Origin: Siphonodentalium dalli
Lineage: Eukaryota; Mollusca; Scaphopoda; Gadilida; Siphonodentaliidae
Reading direction: 5' to 3'
Length of the DNA stretch: 64,000 nt
Assembly: GCA_032622095.1 (NCBI GenBank)
Contig: CP136063.1
Location: 279,985,426 to 280,049,425, forward strand
Shown here: positions 62,138-62,548 of the stretch, piece by piece
How positions within the stretch are numbered: the first letter of the stretch is position 1
Layout: every line of letters starts with the position of its first letter
Program-made: the position numbers and the translations under genes
Notes under the pieces: model-generated
The model's database searches: none
Seen by the model: only the letters and a program-made list of their open reading frames with translations
What the model was told of the DNA's origin: nothing

Positions 62138-62548
62138 CAAGATAGTCTGTGTTATCTCAGTAGTCTTTGTTGTAACTACTTGGCATTCACAAATCTATTT
62201 TTGATGTTTGCAGAAATGCCACATGCAACACTAAAACAATCCCCACAGCAATTTGTATAAATTTTGTACAATACAGTGGCAGGTAATGAAATGATGTACC
62301 AATAATTTTAACTATAAAACCATCTACATGTGATGTACAGTGTTCACGCTGTCGGTAACCATGGTGATGTACTAACCAGTTTAACTATAAAACCATCTAC
62401 ATGTGATGTACAGTGTTCACGCTGTCGGTAACCATGGTGATGTACTAACCAGTTTTTCGTTAGCAAACAGCTGAATGTTCTCAAGAGAAATCTGTAATCT
62501 GTGACCAACTTTCTGCCTCACCGACTCCAGAGTCTCATTGCTGTGGCA
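881..62548 (-). CDS. USP24: USP24-like ubiquitin carboxyl-terminal hydrolase, partial gene, 26 exons
   Basis: Large cysteine protease of the USP (peptidase C19) family that removes ubiquitin from proteins. The 26 exons joined in descending order give 1,229 residues; numbering below refers to this partial protein. Order: ubiquitin-like stretch (about 1-55), low-complexity linker, helical scaffold (about 115-680), USP catalytic domain (about 697-1066), start of the C-terminal scaffold. Catalytic features seen: Cys box with Cys707, [13 protein letters not shown] box, CxxC pairs at 820/823 and 866/869, His box with His987, and KWFKFND with Asn1012/Asp1013. These residues and the exon-by-exon collinearity match vertebrate USP24 better than USP9X or USP34, as far as I can compare from memory. 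Every junction is GT..AG and phases are continuous. Both gene ends are outside the window. The assignment is confident; single boundaries are inferred. Confidence 0.95.
3187..3235. repeat. CA/CG microsatellite
   Basis: ACGCACACACGCACACACAC-type run at the end of the satellite array. Confidence 0.8.
4424..4463 (+). promoter_or_regulatory. CCAAT plus TATA box inside the 3413-4599 element
   Basis: GACCAATCAAA (CCAAT at 4424-4428) is followed 27 bp later by TATAAAAGG (4455-4463), then by the hammerhead-like core at 4501. The spacing looks like a polymerase II promoter starting a transcript about 15-20 nt before the ribozyme-like fold. Confidence 0.45.
4496..4537 (+). ncRNA. Type I hammerhead-ribozyme-like fold
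   Basis: In order: TGGTC (stem I), CTGACGA core, an extra A, GGTAC / ACTT / GTATC (stem II hairpin), GAA, AGC/GCT (stem III without loop), A (cleavage position 17), GACCA pairing back to TGGTC. This is the order of a minimal type I hammerhead as reported in Penelope-like elements. The extra A at 4508 is non-canonical. The left arm (minus strand) keeps only the GAAA side. Confidence 0.45.
4673..4776 (-). CDS. USP24: USP24 exon 25 of window
   Basis: 104 bp, phase 0 in and 2 out, residues 1158-1191: [20 protein letters not shown], then [14 protein letters not shown]. Short and diverged, but VSLQLAIQFLFQTYLRTKKK of vertebrate USP24 is recognisable and both phases fit exons 24 and 26. Acceptor CTTTTTAG, donor GTAGGT. 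Confidence 0.87.
5678..5834. mobile_element. TTAA MITE family C, copy 1
   Basis: 157-bp foldback between TTAA sites; arms TTTCAGTGCCAAGTCCGATT and its inverse flank a short centre. No hairpin module of the A/B/D type. Confidence 0.8.
5888..6147. repeat. 64-bp tandem repeat, four copies
   Basis: Unit contains GTTCCATTCATGTGACACGT, GGGGACGAGGTCCTGTACAT and TCTCTCCCCTCTCGTGG; copies start at 5892, 5956, 6020 and 6084. Overlapping open frames on both strands are by-products. In intron 24. Confidence 0.9.
6380..6572. repeat. 28-bp C-rich minisatellite, about 7 copies
   Basis: Unit ACCTCAACCCATTACATTCC plus CCCCACCC. The minus strand, which is the USP24 transcript sense, carries GGGTGGGGGG runs every 28 nt. 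Confidence 0.9.
7139..7433. repeat. 28-bp C-rich minisatellite, about 11 copies
   Basis: Same unit as 6380-6572, 570 bp away. The stretch between the arrays (6573-7138) has no such units and starts into this array after a G-rich/C-rich palindrome (GGGGGGTGCCCCCAGATCCCCC is split by it), so one array may have been divided by an insertion. Confidence 0.9.
7534..7735 (-). CDS. USP24: USP24 exon 24 of window
   Basis: 202 bp, phase 1 in and 0 out, residues 1090-1157. [60 protein letters not shown]. The KGExxGxFVxKMPARIxQM...NLxFxKNRDVY block is strongly conserved in USP24. Acceptor TTTCTTCAG, donor GTAAGT. Confidence 0.96.
8267..8388. repeat. Foldback repeat
   Basis: TGTTGATTTGCTTGCGTTCC...CAAGTTGGTCTGACA and its inverse (8340-8388) form a ~49-bp stem with a short loop. 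In intron 23. Confidence 0.75.
8637..9033. mobile_element. TTAA MITE family A, copy 1
   Basis: 397 bp with TTAA at both ends and inverted CCCTTTACCCAACA. Inside, a cassette starting CCCTGTGCC and ending GGCACAGGG (8773-9009) contains two ~70-bp hairpins around an A/T-rich linker. No ORF. Lies in intron 23, 32 bp from the exon 23 donor. Confidence 0.85.
9065..9197 (-). CDS. USP24: USP24 exon 23 of window: end of catalytic domain
   Basis: 133 bp, phase 2 in and 2 out, residues 1046-1089. [20 protein letters not shown] closes the catalytic domain (vertebrate RRRYWNAYMLFYQRV); a basic tail [15 protein letters not shown] follows. Acceptor TATTTGTAG, donor GTAAGT. Confidence 0.94.
9267..9636. repeat. 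Family E hairpins, two copies
   Basis: Each is CAGAATGAGGTCCxxAGAGG ... inverse, with GTGAATTTAGTGATGCTAGC in the stem (9267-9354 and 9549-9636). No TTAA ends. Flanking words AAGCCTG...GTCATTTGCAG recur at other copies, so the full element is longer than the hairpin. Confidence 0.75.
9793..9871. repeat. Foldback repeat
   Basis: AATAATTCACGAGAGGCGAG and its near inverse CTCGCCTCGAGTGAATTATT around a 30-bp loop, in intron 22. Confidence 0.7.
10041..10447. repeat. 83-bp tandem repeat, five copies
   Basis: Unit contains AATCATTCATAGTAAAGTCA, CACCAACTCCTCATTTCTAT and AAGCACATTTCACACAATTC; near identical copies in intron 22. Confidence 0.9.
10637..10899. mobile_element. TTAA MITE family B, copy 2
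   Basis: TTAA on both sides and inverted ends CCCTTTCATGA / TCATGAAAGGG. Best preserved B copy; carries two CCTGTGCC...GGCACAGG hairpin modules separated by AAGGTCAAGGTAAATATTGT. Confidence 0.8.
11540..11905. repeat. Family E hairpins, two copies
   Basis: Hairpins at 11543-11611 and 11799-11894 with CAGAATGAGGTCCCCAGA-type arms; the second ends 46 bp from the exon 22 donor. Confidence 0.75.
11951..12099 (-). CDS. USP24: USP24 exon 22 of window: Asn/Asp segment
   Basis: 149 bp, phase 1 in and 1 out, residues 996-1045. [20 protein letters not shown], then [17 protein letters not shown]. KWxKFND supplies the last polar residues of the USP active site (Asn1012/Asp1013), and ECFGGxYxxKVY is a USP24 signature. 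Acceptor CATTGCAG, donor GTGAGT. Confidence 0.96.
12270..12851. mobile_element. TA-flanked MITE with 40-bp inverted ends
   Basis: TA, CCTTACTCGTATTTAAATTC then GCGCAGTACTATTTTT at the left; the inverse GCGCGAATTTAAATACAAGT AAGG and TA at the right. GCGCGAATTTAAA words repeat inside. TA target suggests Tc1/mariner-type mobilisation. No ORF. Confidence 0.7.
13362..14275. repeat. 27-bp minisatellite, about 34 copies
   Basis: Unit GGGGGCAGTC[G/A]CGGCATC CTTTATGTT. Because 27 is divisible by 3, both strands stay open for long stretches (up to 311 codons), but the peptides are monotonous 9-mers without a gene context. The CpG at the sixth position of GTCGCGGC alternates with CA. In intron 21. Confidence 0.95.
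14276..14868. other. Intron 21 remainder
   Basis: Between the minisatellite and exon 21. I see no recognisable gene, repeat family or RNA here. Confidence 0.5.
14869..15119 (-). CDS. USP24: USP24 exon 21 of window: catalytic His box
   Basis: 251 bp, phase 0 in and 2 out, residues 913-995. [20 protein letters not shown], an acidic Ser/Asn/Asp-rich insert, then [20 protein letters not shown] and SYIKDR. The general base His987 is the CAC codon at 14897-14895 (read on minus). MEPYTxxGM and VHSGQAxAGHYYS match USP24. Acceptor CTCATTCAG, donor GTGCGT. Confidence 0.97.
15178..15535. repeat. Dispersed copy of the 160-bp satellite family
   Basis: Two diverged monomers with the same flank (ACTGTAGCTCAACTTGGA) seen at 440 and 1366, directly beside exon 21 in intron 20. 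Confidence 0.75.
15588..15707 (-). CDS. USP24: USP24 exon 20 of window
   Basis: 40 codons in phase 0, residues 873-912: [20 protein letters not shown], then [20 protein letters not shown]. The LPxxLxIxLKRFxYD block is a core strand of the USP fold. Acceptor TTATTTCAG, donor GTAAGC. Confidence 0.96.
15991..16977. mobile_element. GTCCCCCGA-ended element with GGACGGACGGAC
   Basis: Left AAAAGGTCAGCTGACCAC then GTGTCCCCCGAAAACGTGG; right GGACGGACGGACC then AGTCCCCCGAAAATAAATTT plus its inverse TCGGGGGAC. Contains GAGGAGTTGATTACACCATG-AAGGTACC words shared with 36125-36907 and 47850-48500. Elements with GGACGGACGGAC tails are common in bivalve genomes (from memory). Confidence 0.6.
17246..17376. 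mobile_element. TTAA MITE family B, truncated copy
   Basis: Left end TTAACCCTTCCATAACTGGAGC and part of the hairpin module (TCTCATATATGCGAG) are recognisable; the right end is missing. Confidence 0.6.
17886..18024 (-). CDS. USP24: USP24 exon 19 of window: second zinc CxxC
   Basis: 139 bp, phase 1 in and 0 out, residues 826-872. [46 protein letters not shown]. Cys866 and Cys869 complete the zinc-binding pair with exon 18. [14 protein letters not shown] matches SLDQFVRGEVLEG of USP24. Acceptor TTGTTTCAG, donor GTTGGT. Confidence 0.96.
18476..18558 (-). CDS. USP24: USP24 exon 18 of window: first zinc CxxC
   Basis: 83 bp, phase 0 in and 2 out, residues 799-825. [20 protein letters not shown] then ICKDCPH: Cys820 and Cys823 form the first half of the zinc ribbon in the fingers subdomain. 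Acceptor AATTACAG, donor GTAAAT. Donor and flank are duplicated 30 bp on (18430-18488); reading through would hit a stop at once. Confidence 0.95.
18736..18952. mobile_element. TTAA MITE family C, copy 2 (nearly perfect palindrome)
   Basis: 217 bp between TTAA sites. The arms pair over almost the whole length, meeting at AGAGCTCTAAGAGAGCTCTT in the centre, so either strand can form one ~100-bp hairpin. Lies 178 bp upstream (transcript sense) of exon 18. Confidence 0.85.
19069..20353. repeat. 20-bp minisatellite, about 63 copies in two blocks
   Basis: Unit ACCAGTACATTTTATCATAT with an A/G variant at one position. Block 1 (19069-19531) and block 2 (19556-20353) both end with the same flank AGTAGAACATTAATAACATG-AAC, showing that array and flank were duplicated together. 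Long open frames are by-products. In intron 17. Confidence 0.95.
20354..21294. other. Intron 17 remainder
   Basis: AT-rich, with a loosely repeated word (AAAACTTGCCTGATGGGAAA / AAAACCTGCCTGGCTGCTCA at 21045-21155). No gene or known element recognised. Confidence 0.5.
21295..21475 (-). CDS. USP24: USP24 exon 17 of window: QQD box
   Basis: 181 bp, phase 1 in and 0 out, residues 738-798. [20 protein letters not shown], then [20 protein letters not shown] and [15 protein letters not shown] is the QQD motif of USP catalytic domains, which helps position ubiquitin. Acceptor CATTTCAG, donor GTATCT. Confidence 0.97.
21861..22074. mobile_element. TTAA MITE family B, copy 4
   Basis: TTAACGCTTCCATGACTGGAGC at the left, CGTCATGAAAGGGTTAA at the right, hairpin module at about 21955-22025. 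In intron 16. Confidence 0.75.
22290..22450 (-). CDS. USP24: USP24 exon 16 of window: catalytic Cys box
   Basis: 161 bp, phase 0 in and 2 out, residues 685-737. [20 protein letters not shown] leads into the Cys box; [20 protein letters not shown] follows. The nucleophile Cys707 is the TGT codon at 22384-22382 (read on minus). Acceptor TGTTTACAG, donor GTTAAC. The first ~31 coding bases and the acceptor are copied four more times upstream in the transcript (59-bp unit, 22525-22760). Confidence 0.97.
22420..22760. repeat. 59-bp tandem repeat copying the exon 16 acceptor
   Basis: Unit has 5' exon 16 coding sequence, the TTTACAG acceptor and adjacent intron. Beyond the real exon edge it recurs at 22525, 22584, 22643 and 22702. 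59 is not a multiple of 3, so use of an upstream copy would change phase unless the intervening copies are skipped. Confidence 0.9.
22807..23260. mobile_element. MITE family D, copy 1, with CATATG flanks
   Basis: Inverted ends TGACCCGCCATATCAAATCC ... GGATTTGATATGGCGGGTCA, flanked by CATATG at 22801-22806 and 23261-23266 (target duplication or palindromic target). Inside is the same CCCTGTGCC...GGCACAGGG hairpin cassette as families A and B, with a different linker. Confidence 0.8.
23458..23840. mobile_element. Foldback element with CACTGAACTAC ends
   Basis: ATTTTCAATAGAAAATACAT, TTCCCTAATAAGATAC then TTACACACTGAACTACATGG at the left; the inverse at 23783-23838. Interior 23520-23740 recurs inverted at 33125-33335. 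Confidence 0.65.
24205..24420. repeat. Inverted copy of 29080-29265
   Basis: TGGTCGGTCGCCTACGGTCA, TGAATTAGCCAGTTTATTTT and surrounding ~215 bp occur inverted at 29080-29265, marking a subterminal repeat of the inner element. Confidence 0.75.
26070..26488. repeat. 208-bp tandem duplication
   Basis: Two diverged copies with GGTAGGACAAATCC, GCAGAGTTGTCAGCATGG and TGCCTGCAAGGAAAGGTC words. The minus strand is open in each copy, sharing KDVCxVQLSF and GSSLTS, but 208 breaks the frame between copies. Confidence 0.8.
26721..26742. repeat. Poly-C run (22)
   Basis: Homopolymer; length in the assembly is unreliable. Nearby TTATTCCAGTCTGCACxTTT words repeat several times (26640-27000). Confidence 0.9.
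27239..27745 (-). other. 168-codon open frame in GC-rich insert, function unknown
   Basis: Ser/Gly/Asp-rich open frame with no motif I recognise. Part (SHRRNGPPS...[10 protein letters not shown]) resembles the minus-strand sequence at 24925-24995 (SHRR-GPP...GRS), where the frame is broken. This fits two relics of one mobile-element protein. Other open frames overlap on the plus strand, so it may not be expressed. Confidence 0.3.
29945..30432. other. GC-rich stretch open on both strands, no gene recognised
   Basis: A Pro/Arg/Thr-rich frame (29989-30432, plus) overlaps a Trp/Gly-rich frame on minus (29945-30295). Composition explains both; neither resembles a family I know. Confidence 0.25.
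33617..33993. mobile_element. TTAA MITE family A, copy 2
   Basis: Bounded by TTAA on both sides with inverted ends CCCTTTACCCAACA / TGTTGGGTAAAGGG. Shares its whole length with 8637-9033, but the first hairpin has lost its central loop and a CCAAAACCGG segment is duplicated near the left end. Lies in intron 15 next to exon 15. Confidence 0.85.
34013..34160 (-). CDS. USP24: USP24 exon 15 of window
   Basis: 148 bp, phase 1 in and 0 out, residues 635-684: [20 protein letters not shown], then [12 protein letters not shown] and AKEWE. Matches the SRLAAYEVL...MHHQP segment just before the catalytic domain. Acceptor CCTAACAG, donor GTAAGT. The following intron is 11.6 kb with nested transposons. 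Confidence 0.94.
34440..34660. mobile_element. Foldback MITE, ACAGTAATG ends
   Basis: CAGTAATGTCCTAAGTAATT-GACTCCTTAACCAC at the left and its inverse at the right; a long stem of AACTTTTCAGGATTTAGTCGG and its inverse. Related sequence at 39165-39315. Confidence 0.7.
34714..34828 (-). CDS. USP24: USP24 exon 14 of window
   Basis: 115 bp, phase 2 in and 2 out, residues 597-634: [20 protein letters not shown], then [10 protein letters not shown] and SLSDFNP. Corresponds to SSLIKPLLDDFLFRASRIIL of USP24. Acceptor GGTTTTAG, donor GTAAGA. The split Gly codon with exon 13 identifies G/GTTTGT as the exon 13 donor. Confidence 0.93.
35155..35835. repeat. Dispersed copies of the 160-bp satellite family
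   Basis: About four diverged monomers carrying AAATCCAAGATGGCTG and CCATGTTTTT words, in intron 13. Confidence 0.75.
36125..36907. mobile_element. GTCCCCCGA-ended element, copy 2, with 191-bp internal repeats
   Basis: AAAAGGTCGCAGACCACATG, TCCCCCGACTCG at the left; ACGGAAACGTCGGGGGAC at the right. Inside, a ~191-bp unit with GTTGCAAATCACCAACATGT and GGAGGAGTTGATTACACCAT is repeated three times (36290-36800), followed by an 8-bp ACGGACGC microsatellite (36803-36870). Confidence 0.65.
37001..37450. repeat. 75-bp coding tandem repeat, six copies
   Basis: Six nearly identical units (one visible C/T difference near 37334) covering exon 13 coding sequence, its donor and 15 nt that end in TATAGCAG. 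In frame throughout on the minus strand. Confidence 0.95.
37391..37576 (-). CDS. USP24: USP24 exon 13 of window, shortest form, with six in-frame 75-bp copies downstream
   Basis: With the first donor the exon is 186 bp (phase 2 in, 1 out), residues 535-596: [17 protein letters not shown], then [14 protein letters not shown] and VNKEEYG, as in USP24 (LLAGHLRLIKTLL). The 75-bp segment with [20 protein letters not shown] plus the donor G/GTTTGT is repeated six times down to 37001. Reading through all copies stays open, so any of six donors (exon ends 37391, 37316, 37241, 37166, 37091, 37016) keeps phase with exon 14 and adds 25 residues per copy. Which donor is used cannot be told from the sequence. 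Confidence 0.9.
38177..38295. repeat. Family E hairpin
   Basis: GCAGAATGAGGTCCCCAGAG ... inverse CTCTGGGGACCTCATTCTGC, with AAATAGGGTGTCTGTCATTT and its inverse extending the stem, so the full foldback is ~150 bp (38153-38300). Confidence 0.8.
38691..38752 (-). CDS. USP24: USP24 exon 12 of window (62 bp)
   Basis: 62 bp, phase 1 in and 1 out, residues 514-534: [20 protein letters not shown]. Corresponds to the LLSQCMEYFDLRCQLLDDL segment of USP24. Acceptor TATTTCAG, donor GTGAGT. Confidence 0.92.
38880..39315. mobile_element. Composite foldback related to 34440-34660 and 56625-56870
   Basis: Left part (AGACGCTCCTAAATTACTAT, CACCCATCAAAGCTCAGAGTG) recurs at 56625-56870; right part (CTTTCCGATGAATGGCAACA, AGTTACCCATAATTCTGCTT) is the ACAGTAATG-ended foldback. 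Ends 30 bp from the exon 11 donor. Confidence 0.65.
39345..39567 (-). CDS. USP24: USP24 exon 11 of window
   Basis: 223 bp, phase 2 in and 2 out, residues 440-513. Encodes [20 protein letters not shown], then a helical stretch ending [17 protein letters not shown]. The CVADFIID...SPxAEIR block of USP24 is clear. Acceptor TTTTCTAG at 39568. The first 48 coding bases plus the acceptor are duplicated 66 bp upstream in the transcript, giving a second acceptor that would start the exon at 39633 and add 22 in-frame codons without a stop. Confidence 0.93.
39519..39650. repeat. 66-bp tandem duplication over the exon 11 acceptor
   Basis: AGTAAATCTATTATAAAGTC...AACCTAGAAAACACAGAAAT occurs at 39519 and 39585. 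Both copies include a TTTTCTAG/GTTCC acceptor on the minus strand. Confidence 0.95.
39785..39900. repeat. Family E hairpin
   Basis: AATTAGGTCCCCAGAGGGTT ... CTCTGGGGACCTCATTCTGC with the longer right flank (TGCACCCATTGTGCACCTCG). Confidence 0.75.
39960..40065. repeat. 30-bp tandem repeat, three copies
   Basis: TGATGTTGAGCxTTATAAGC-AGACTTGAATG, next to MITE B copy 5. Confidence 0.85.
40088..40313. mobile_element. TTAA MITE family B, copy 5
   Basis: TTAACCCATTCATGACGGGAGC to CAGTCATGTAAAGGTTAA, with diverged hairpin modules. Ends 18 bp from the exon 10 donor at 40331. Confidence 0.75.
40331..40486 (-). CDS. USP24: USP24 exon 10 of window
   Basis: 156 bp, phase 2 in and 1 out, residues 388-439. 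Ser-rich start ([12 protein letters not shown]), then [17 protein letters not shown] and [18 protein letters not shown], matching the LHAGICxxQ...[14 protein letters not shown] block of USP24. Acceptor ATTCTACAG, donor GTGAGT. Confidence 0.94.
40487..41327. other. Intron 9, exon 10 side
   Basis: AT-rich. At 41100-41260 a diverged CACTGcACTA-type end (AGATACGTTACACACTGCAC) of the intron 15 family is present, and its partner-like end (TAGTTCAGTGTGTAACGTAT) is at 52739-52760. Nothing else recognised. Confidence 0.5.
41328..42285. repeat. Direct TTTAGCCAAA repeats around a poly-G tract
   Basis: A ~80-bp block of AAAGTTTAGCCAAATGA words occurs at 41328-41410 and again at 42186-42270. Between them is a 27-G run (41591-41617). 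Could be a tandem duplication or the ends of an unidentified element; it abuts the long-TIR element at 42296. Confidence 0.45.
43570..45120. repeat. ~185-190-bp diverged internal satellite, about eight monomers
   Basis: Recurring words ATGGATGGGTTxGTTCCCGA, CACTTTACAAAAAGxGGCTG, AAGGCGAATTT, TCTTGAACACACCATGAACT, GATATGCTCTxATATTAACT and GAAAGGTAGTGCTATCAGGG. Monomers are far apart in sequence, so the array is old. Confidence 0.7.
45748..46242 (+). mobile_element. Second inverted-arm element of the same architecture
   Basis: Flanked by the 13-bp direct repeat ACACTTATTGTAT (45735-45747 and 46243-46255). A 33-bp tail, then a perfect 107-bp inverted repeat (45781-45887 and 46137-46243) around a 249-bp centre; the right arm ends at the flanking repeat. 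The right arm carries a degenerate hammerhead-like fold. Nested in the long-TIR element at 42296-47693. Identical arms suggest recent insertion or copying between arms. Confidence 0.55.
46150..46188 (+). ncRNA. Degenerate hammerhead-like fold
   Basis: ATAC, then TTGATAA in place of CTGANGA (two core changes, including the G8 position), extra A, GGCTA / CTAGA / TAGCC stem II, GAA, AG/CT, C, GTGT pairing to ATAC. Same layout as 4496-4537, but probably inactive because G8 is A. Confidence 0.35.
47736..47806. repeat. Foldback repeat
   Basis: AACCCGGGAGTTCGTGGCGA-GGTCACT and its inverse AGTGACCTCGTCGAGAACTT around AAGCCTTAGCATT. Confidence 0.75.
47850..48500. mobile_element. GTCCCCCGA-ended element, copy 3
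   Basis: Starts AAAAGGTCGGCCGACCACAG, GTCCCCCGACAACGTGG; interior of AAGTCGAAA..CATAACTCT..GGATCAAACTCAAATTCGAAC units; ends near GAGGCCGATCACGATCGGC. Directly outside the long-TIR element. Confidence 0.55.
48899..51454. mobile_element. 2.56-kb TTAA-flanked sequence, possible piggyBac-type non-autonomous element
   Basis: TTAACCCTTTAGCG at the left and GGGTAAAGGGTTAA at the right match the TTAA/CCCTTT ends of the MITEs, but the inverted match is only ~8-10 bp. Inside: two-and-a-half copies of a 34-bp GC-rich unit (48905-49005, GAGCGCCCTGCCGxGTAGCG) and a ~250-bp duplication (50636-50885 and 50886-51115). No transposase seen; longest frame 79 codons. Confidence 0.4.
51600..52680. repeat. ~150-bp tandem repeat with GGACGGAC tail
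   Basis: About five units of AAGTCGAAAAAGGGCCATAA, GATCAAACCCATATTCGAAC, CAAATTTGGTTCCGATCAGA, then CGGACGGACAGACGGACGGA (52382-52432). Same family at 54100-54660. Confidence 0.85.
52955..53114 (-). CDS. USP24: USP24 exon 9 of window
   Basis: 160 bp, phase 0 in and 1 out, residues 335-387. [20 protein letters not shown] then [18 protein letters not shown]; the WAAAAGRL...SSQPI motif is diagnostic of USP24. Acceptor AATTTCAG, donor GTATAT. The next intron is 12.5 kb and full of transposons. Confidence 0.95.
53402..53461. mobile_element. TTAA MITE family B, left fragment
   Basis: TAACCCTTTCATGATGGGAGC joined to half a hairpin module (GGTCGCCTCGCATATATAAAAG); it then runs into a T-rich tandem array resembling the family A linker. 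Confidence 0.6.
53462..53828. repeat. T-rich tandem array derived from MITE linker
   Basis: About ten degenerate ~35-bp units of TTTTTCTTACATTCTTTAAC type. The same words occur once in the linker between the hairpins of family A (8870-8920), so the array looks like a local expansion of MITE sequence. Confidence 0.65.
54100..54665. repeat. ~150-bp tandem repeat with GGACGGAC tail, second locus
   Basis: Three units like 51600-52440, then ACAGACGGACGGAGGGACAC and ACCATACTATGGTATGGGTA. Confidence 0.85.
54676..54730. mobile_element. Hairpin-module fragment
   Basis: AGGCCAATGCAGTCTCTTAT-ATATGCGAGGTGACATATGG: one arm of the shared hairpin, 37 bp from the exon 8 donor. Confidence 0.55.
54767..54962 (-). 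CDS. USP24: USP24 exon 8 of window (Ala-rich)
   Basis: 196 bp, phase 1 in and 0 out, residues 269-334. Opens with [12 protein letters not shown], continuing QLAR of exon 7 as in USP24. A diverged Ala/Ser-rich run ([19 protein letters not shown]) follows, then [18 protein letters not shown], which corresponds to the VEEIIPAARVAIQ region of vertebrate proteins. Acceptor CAATTCAG, donor GTATTT. Confidence 0.88.
55140..55790 (+). promoter_or_regulatory. Promoter-like stretch with three E2F-like sites, CCAAT and AATAAA
   Basis: CTTTCCCGCG (55169), AGCGGGAAAG (55191, inverted) and GGCGGGAAA (55300) fit the TTTSSCGC E2F consensus; CCAAT at 55267; AATAAA at 55768. No ORF lies between. Could be a solo LTR or an internal promoter in intron 7; it may be chance. 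Confidence 0.3.
55875..56068 (-). CDS. USP24: USP24 exon 7 of window
   Basis: 194 bp, phase 0 in and 2 out, residues 205-268. Encodes [34 protein letters not shown] and [17 protein letters not shown]. The [12 protein letters not shown] and [13 protein letters not shown] blocks are characteristic of USP24. Acceptor GCTTTGTAG, donor GTAAGT. Confidence 0.95.
56210..56335. repeat. Family E hairpin
   Basis: GCAGAAAGAGGTCGCAAAGG ... CCTCTGGGAACCTCATTCTG, followed by the standard GCCTCAACTGCTATGGGAGA flank. Confidence 0.75.
56625..56870. repeat. Copy of the 38880-39120 repeat
   Basis: AGACGCTCCTAAATTACTAT, ATCCACCCATCAAAGCTCAG, ACCAATCTTTTCGAGGACCA; single stranded copy without the inverted half. 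Confidence 0.75.
57081..57500. mobile_element. MITE family D, copy 2, right end lost
   Basis: Starts TGACCCGTCATATCAAGTCC and follows copy 1 closely, including linker and both hairpins, then ends at GGTAAAAAATCC without the right inverted repeat. Confidence 0.75.
57568..57750 (-). CDS. USP24: USP24 exon 6 of window
   Basis: 61 codons in phase 0, residues 144-204. A Ser/Pro/Arg-rich run ([17 protein letters not shown], likely disordered and phosphorylatable) leads into [20 protein letters not shown] and LYNLE, matching the USP24 [14 protein letters not shown] region. Acceptor TTTACTAG, donor GTATTT. Confidence 0.92.
57751..58296. other. Intron 5
   Basis: AT-rich; a short local duplication (ACTAAAATACAGTAGTCCTG, 58087-58200). 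Nothing else recognised. Confidence 0.5.
58297..58381 (-). CDS. USP24: USP24 exon 5 of window
   Basis: 85 bp, phase 1 in and 0 out; residues 115-143, [17 protein letters not shown] then [12 protein letters not shown]. RVRRLLxLIPTDP is strongly conserved in USP24. Acceptor ACTTTAAG, donor GTATGA. The first base completes the split Arg codon from exon 4, which fixes the acceptor. Confidence 0.92.
58600..58840. repeat. 34-bp tandem repeat, seven copies
   Basis: GTGGCTGGAAGGTAATGATA plus GGATAGTAATATTT; 220 bp upstream (transcript sense) of exon 5, in intron 4. Confidence 0.95.
59100..59460. repeat. Family E hairpins, two copies
   Basis: One truncated (59115-59215) and one full (59352-59445, GTGAATTTAGTGATGCTAGC and inverse), with the long AAACTAAACTAAA flank between. 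Confidence 0.8.
59540..59625 (-). CDS. USP24: USP24 exon 4 of window
   Basis: 86 bp, phase 0 in and 2 out; encodes [20 protein letters not shown] and HLSELEED, residues 87-114. The LPGVVM...VFxMLYxLxxLEE pattern is a USP24 signature. Acceptor TTTTTTCAG, donor GTAAGT. Donor and adjacent coding bases are duplicated 37 bp further on (donor copy at 59503). Confidence 0.93.
59813..59854 (-). CDS. USP24: USP24 exon 3 of window (42-bp microexon)
   Basis: 14 codons in phase 0, [14 protein letters not shown], residues 73-86. Acceptor CTTTTCAG and donor GTAAGA are good. It joins in frame to EKMLPGVV of exon 4, where vertebrate USP24 has a variable linker before the conserved LPGVVM motif. Call rests on splice sites, phase and position because the peptide is short. 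Confidence 0.75.
60066..60185. repeat. ~60-bp duplication and nearby foldback
   Basis: GGTAGTAxGTGGAAGACAAG-ATAAATAG occurs twice. A foldback with AAGAAATAACTCTTGTTTCA and inverse follows at 60313-60450. Confidence 0.75.
60830..61210. repeat. Family E hairpins, two copies
   Basis: 60836-60925 and 61106-61206, with CCTGCAAATAGTGTGTCATT and ACACTATATTCAGGCTTG on the outer sides. Confidence 0.8.
61290..61473. repeat. 46-bp tandem repeat copying the exon 2 donor, four copies
   Basis: ATCTTTGGAGATGGACCACT, GACTCGTAGTAATCTTTGAT plus ACTTAT, starting 61290, 61336, 61382 and 61428. Each copy contains exon 2 coding sequence and, in its 3' neighbour, a donor (GTAAGT or GTTAGT/ATAAGT variants). Confidence 0.92.
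61428..61544 (-). CDS. USP24: USP24 exon 2 of window
   Basis: 39 codons, phase 0 at both ends, residues 34-72, beginning [15 protein letters not shown] and completing the ubiquitin-like segment ([13 protein letters not shown]). Acceptor TTTTTCAG, donor GTAAGT. The last ~20 coding bases plus donor belong to a 46-bp unit repeated four times (61290-61473), so three extra donor copies lie just downstream. Confidence 0.9.
61697..62145 (+). mobile_element. tRNA-derived SINE with ATT tail
   Basis: Head GCTCCGTGGTCCAGTGGTTA contains a perfect polymerase III A box (TGGTCCAGTGG, 61705-61715) and a degenerate B box (AGTTCGCAGCC, 61758-61768). The body ends AAGGCACTTTACAAATGCTA, a LINE-like 3' end, then (ATT)n. 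tRNA head, body and ATT tail are the usual SINE layout. Not a tRNA gene, since the arms do not fold into a full cloverleaf. In intron 1. Confidence 0.8.
62341..62455. repeat. 73-bp tandem duplication over the exon 1 donor
   Basis: TGTTCACGCTGTCGGTAACC, ATGGTGATGTACTAACCAGT at 62341 and 62414; both copies contain the CTG/GTTAGT donor on minus. Confidence 0.9.
62450..62548 (-). CDS. USP24: USP24 exon 1 of window (ubiquitin-like segment)
   Basis: 33 codons, phase 0 at both ends, residues 1-33 of the partial protein, starting [10 protein letters not shown] and ending QLFANEKL. The alternation of [12 protein letters not shown] and [11 protein letters not shown] resembles the ubiquitin-like fold before the USP24 scaffold. 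Acceptor TTTTTTTCAG, donor GTTAGT. The donor and last coding bases are duplicated 73 bp downstream (donor copy at 62377). Any earlier exon lies beyond 64000 or was not recognisable. Confidence 0.88.
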
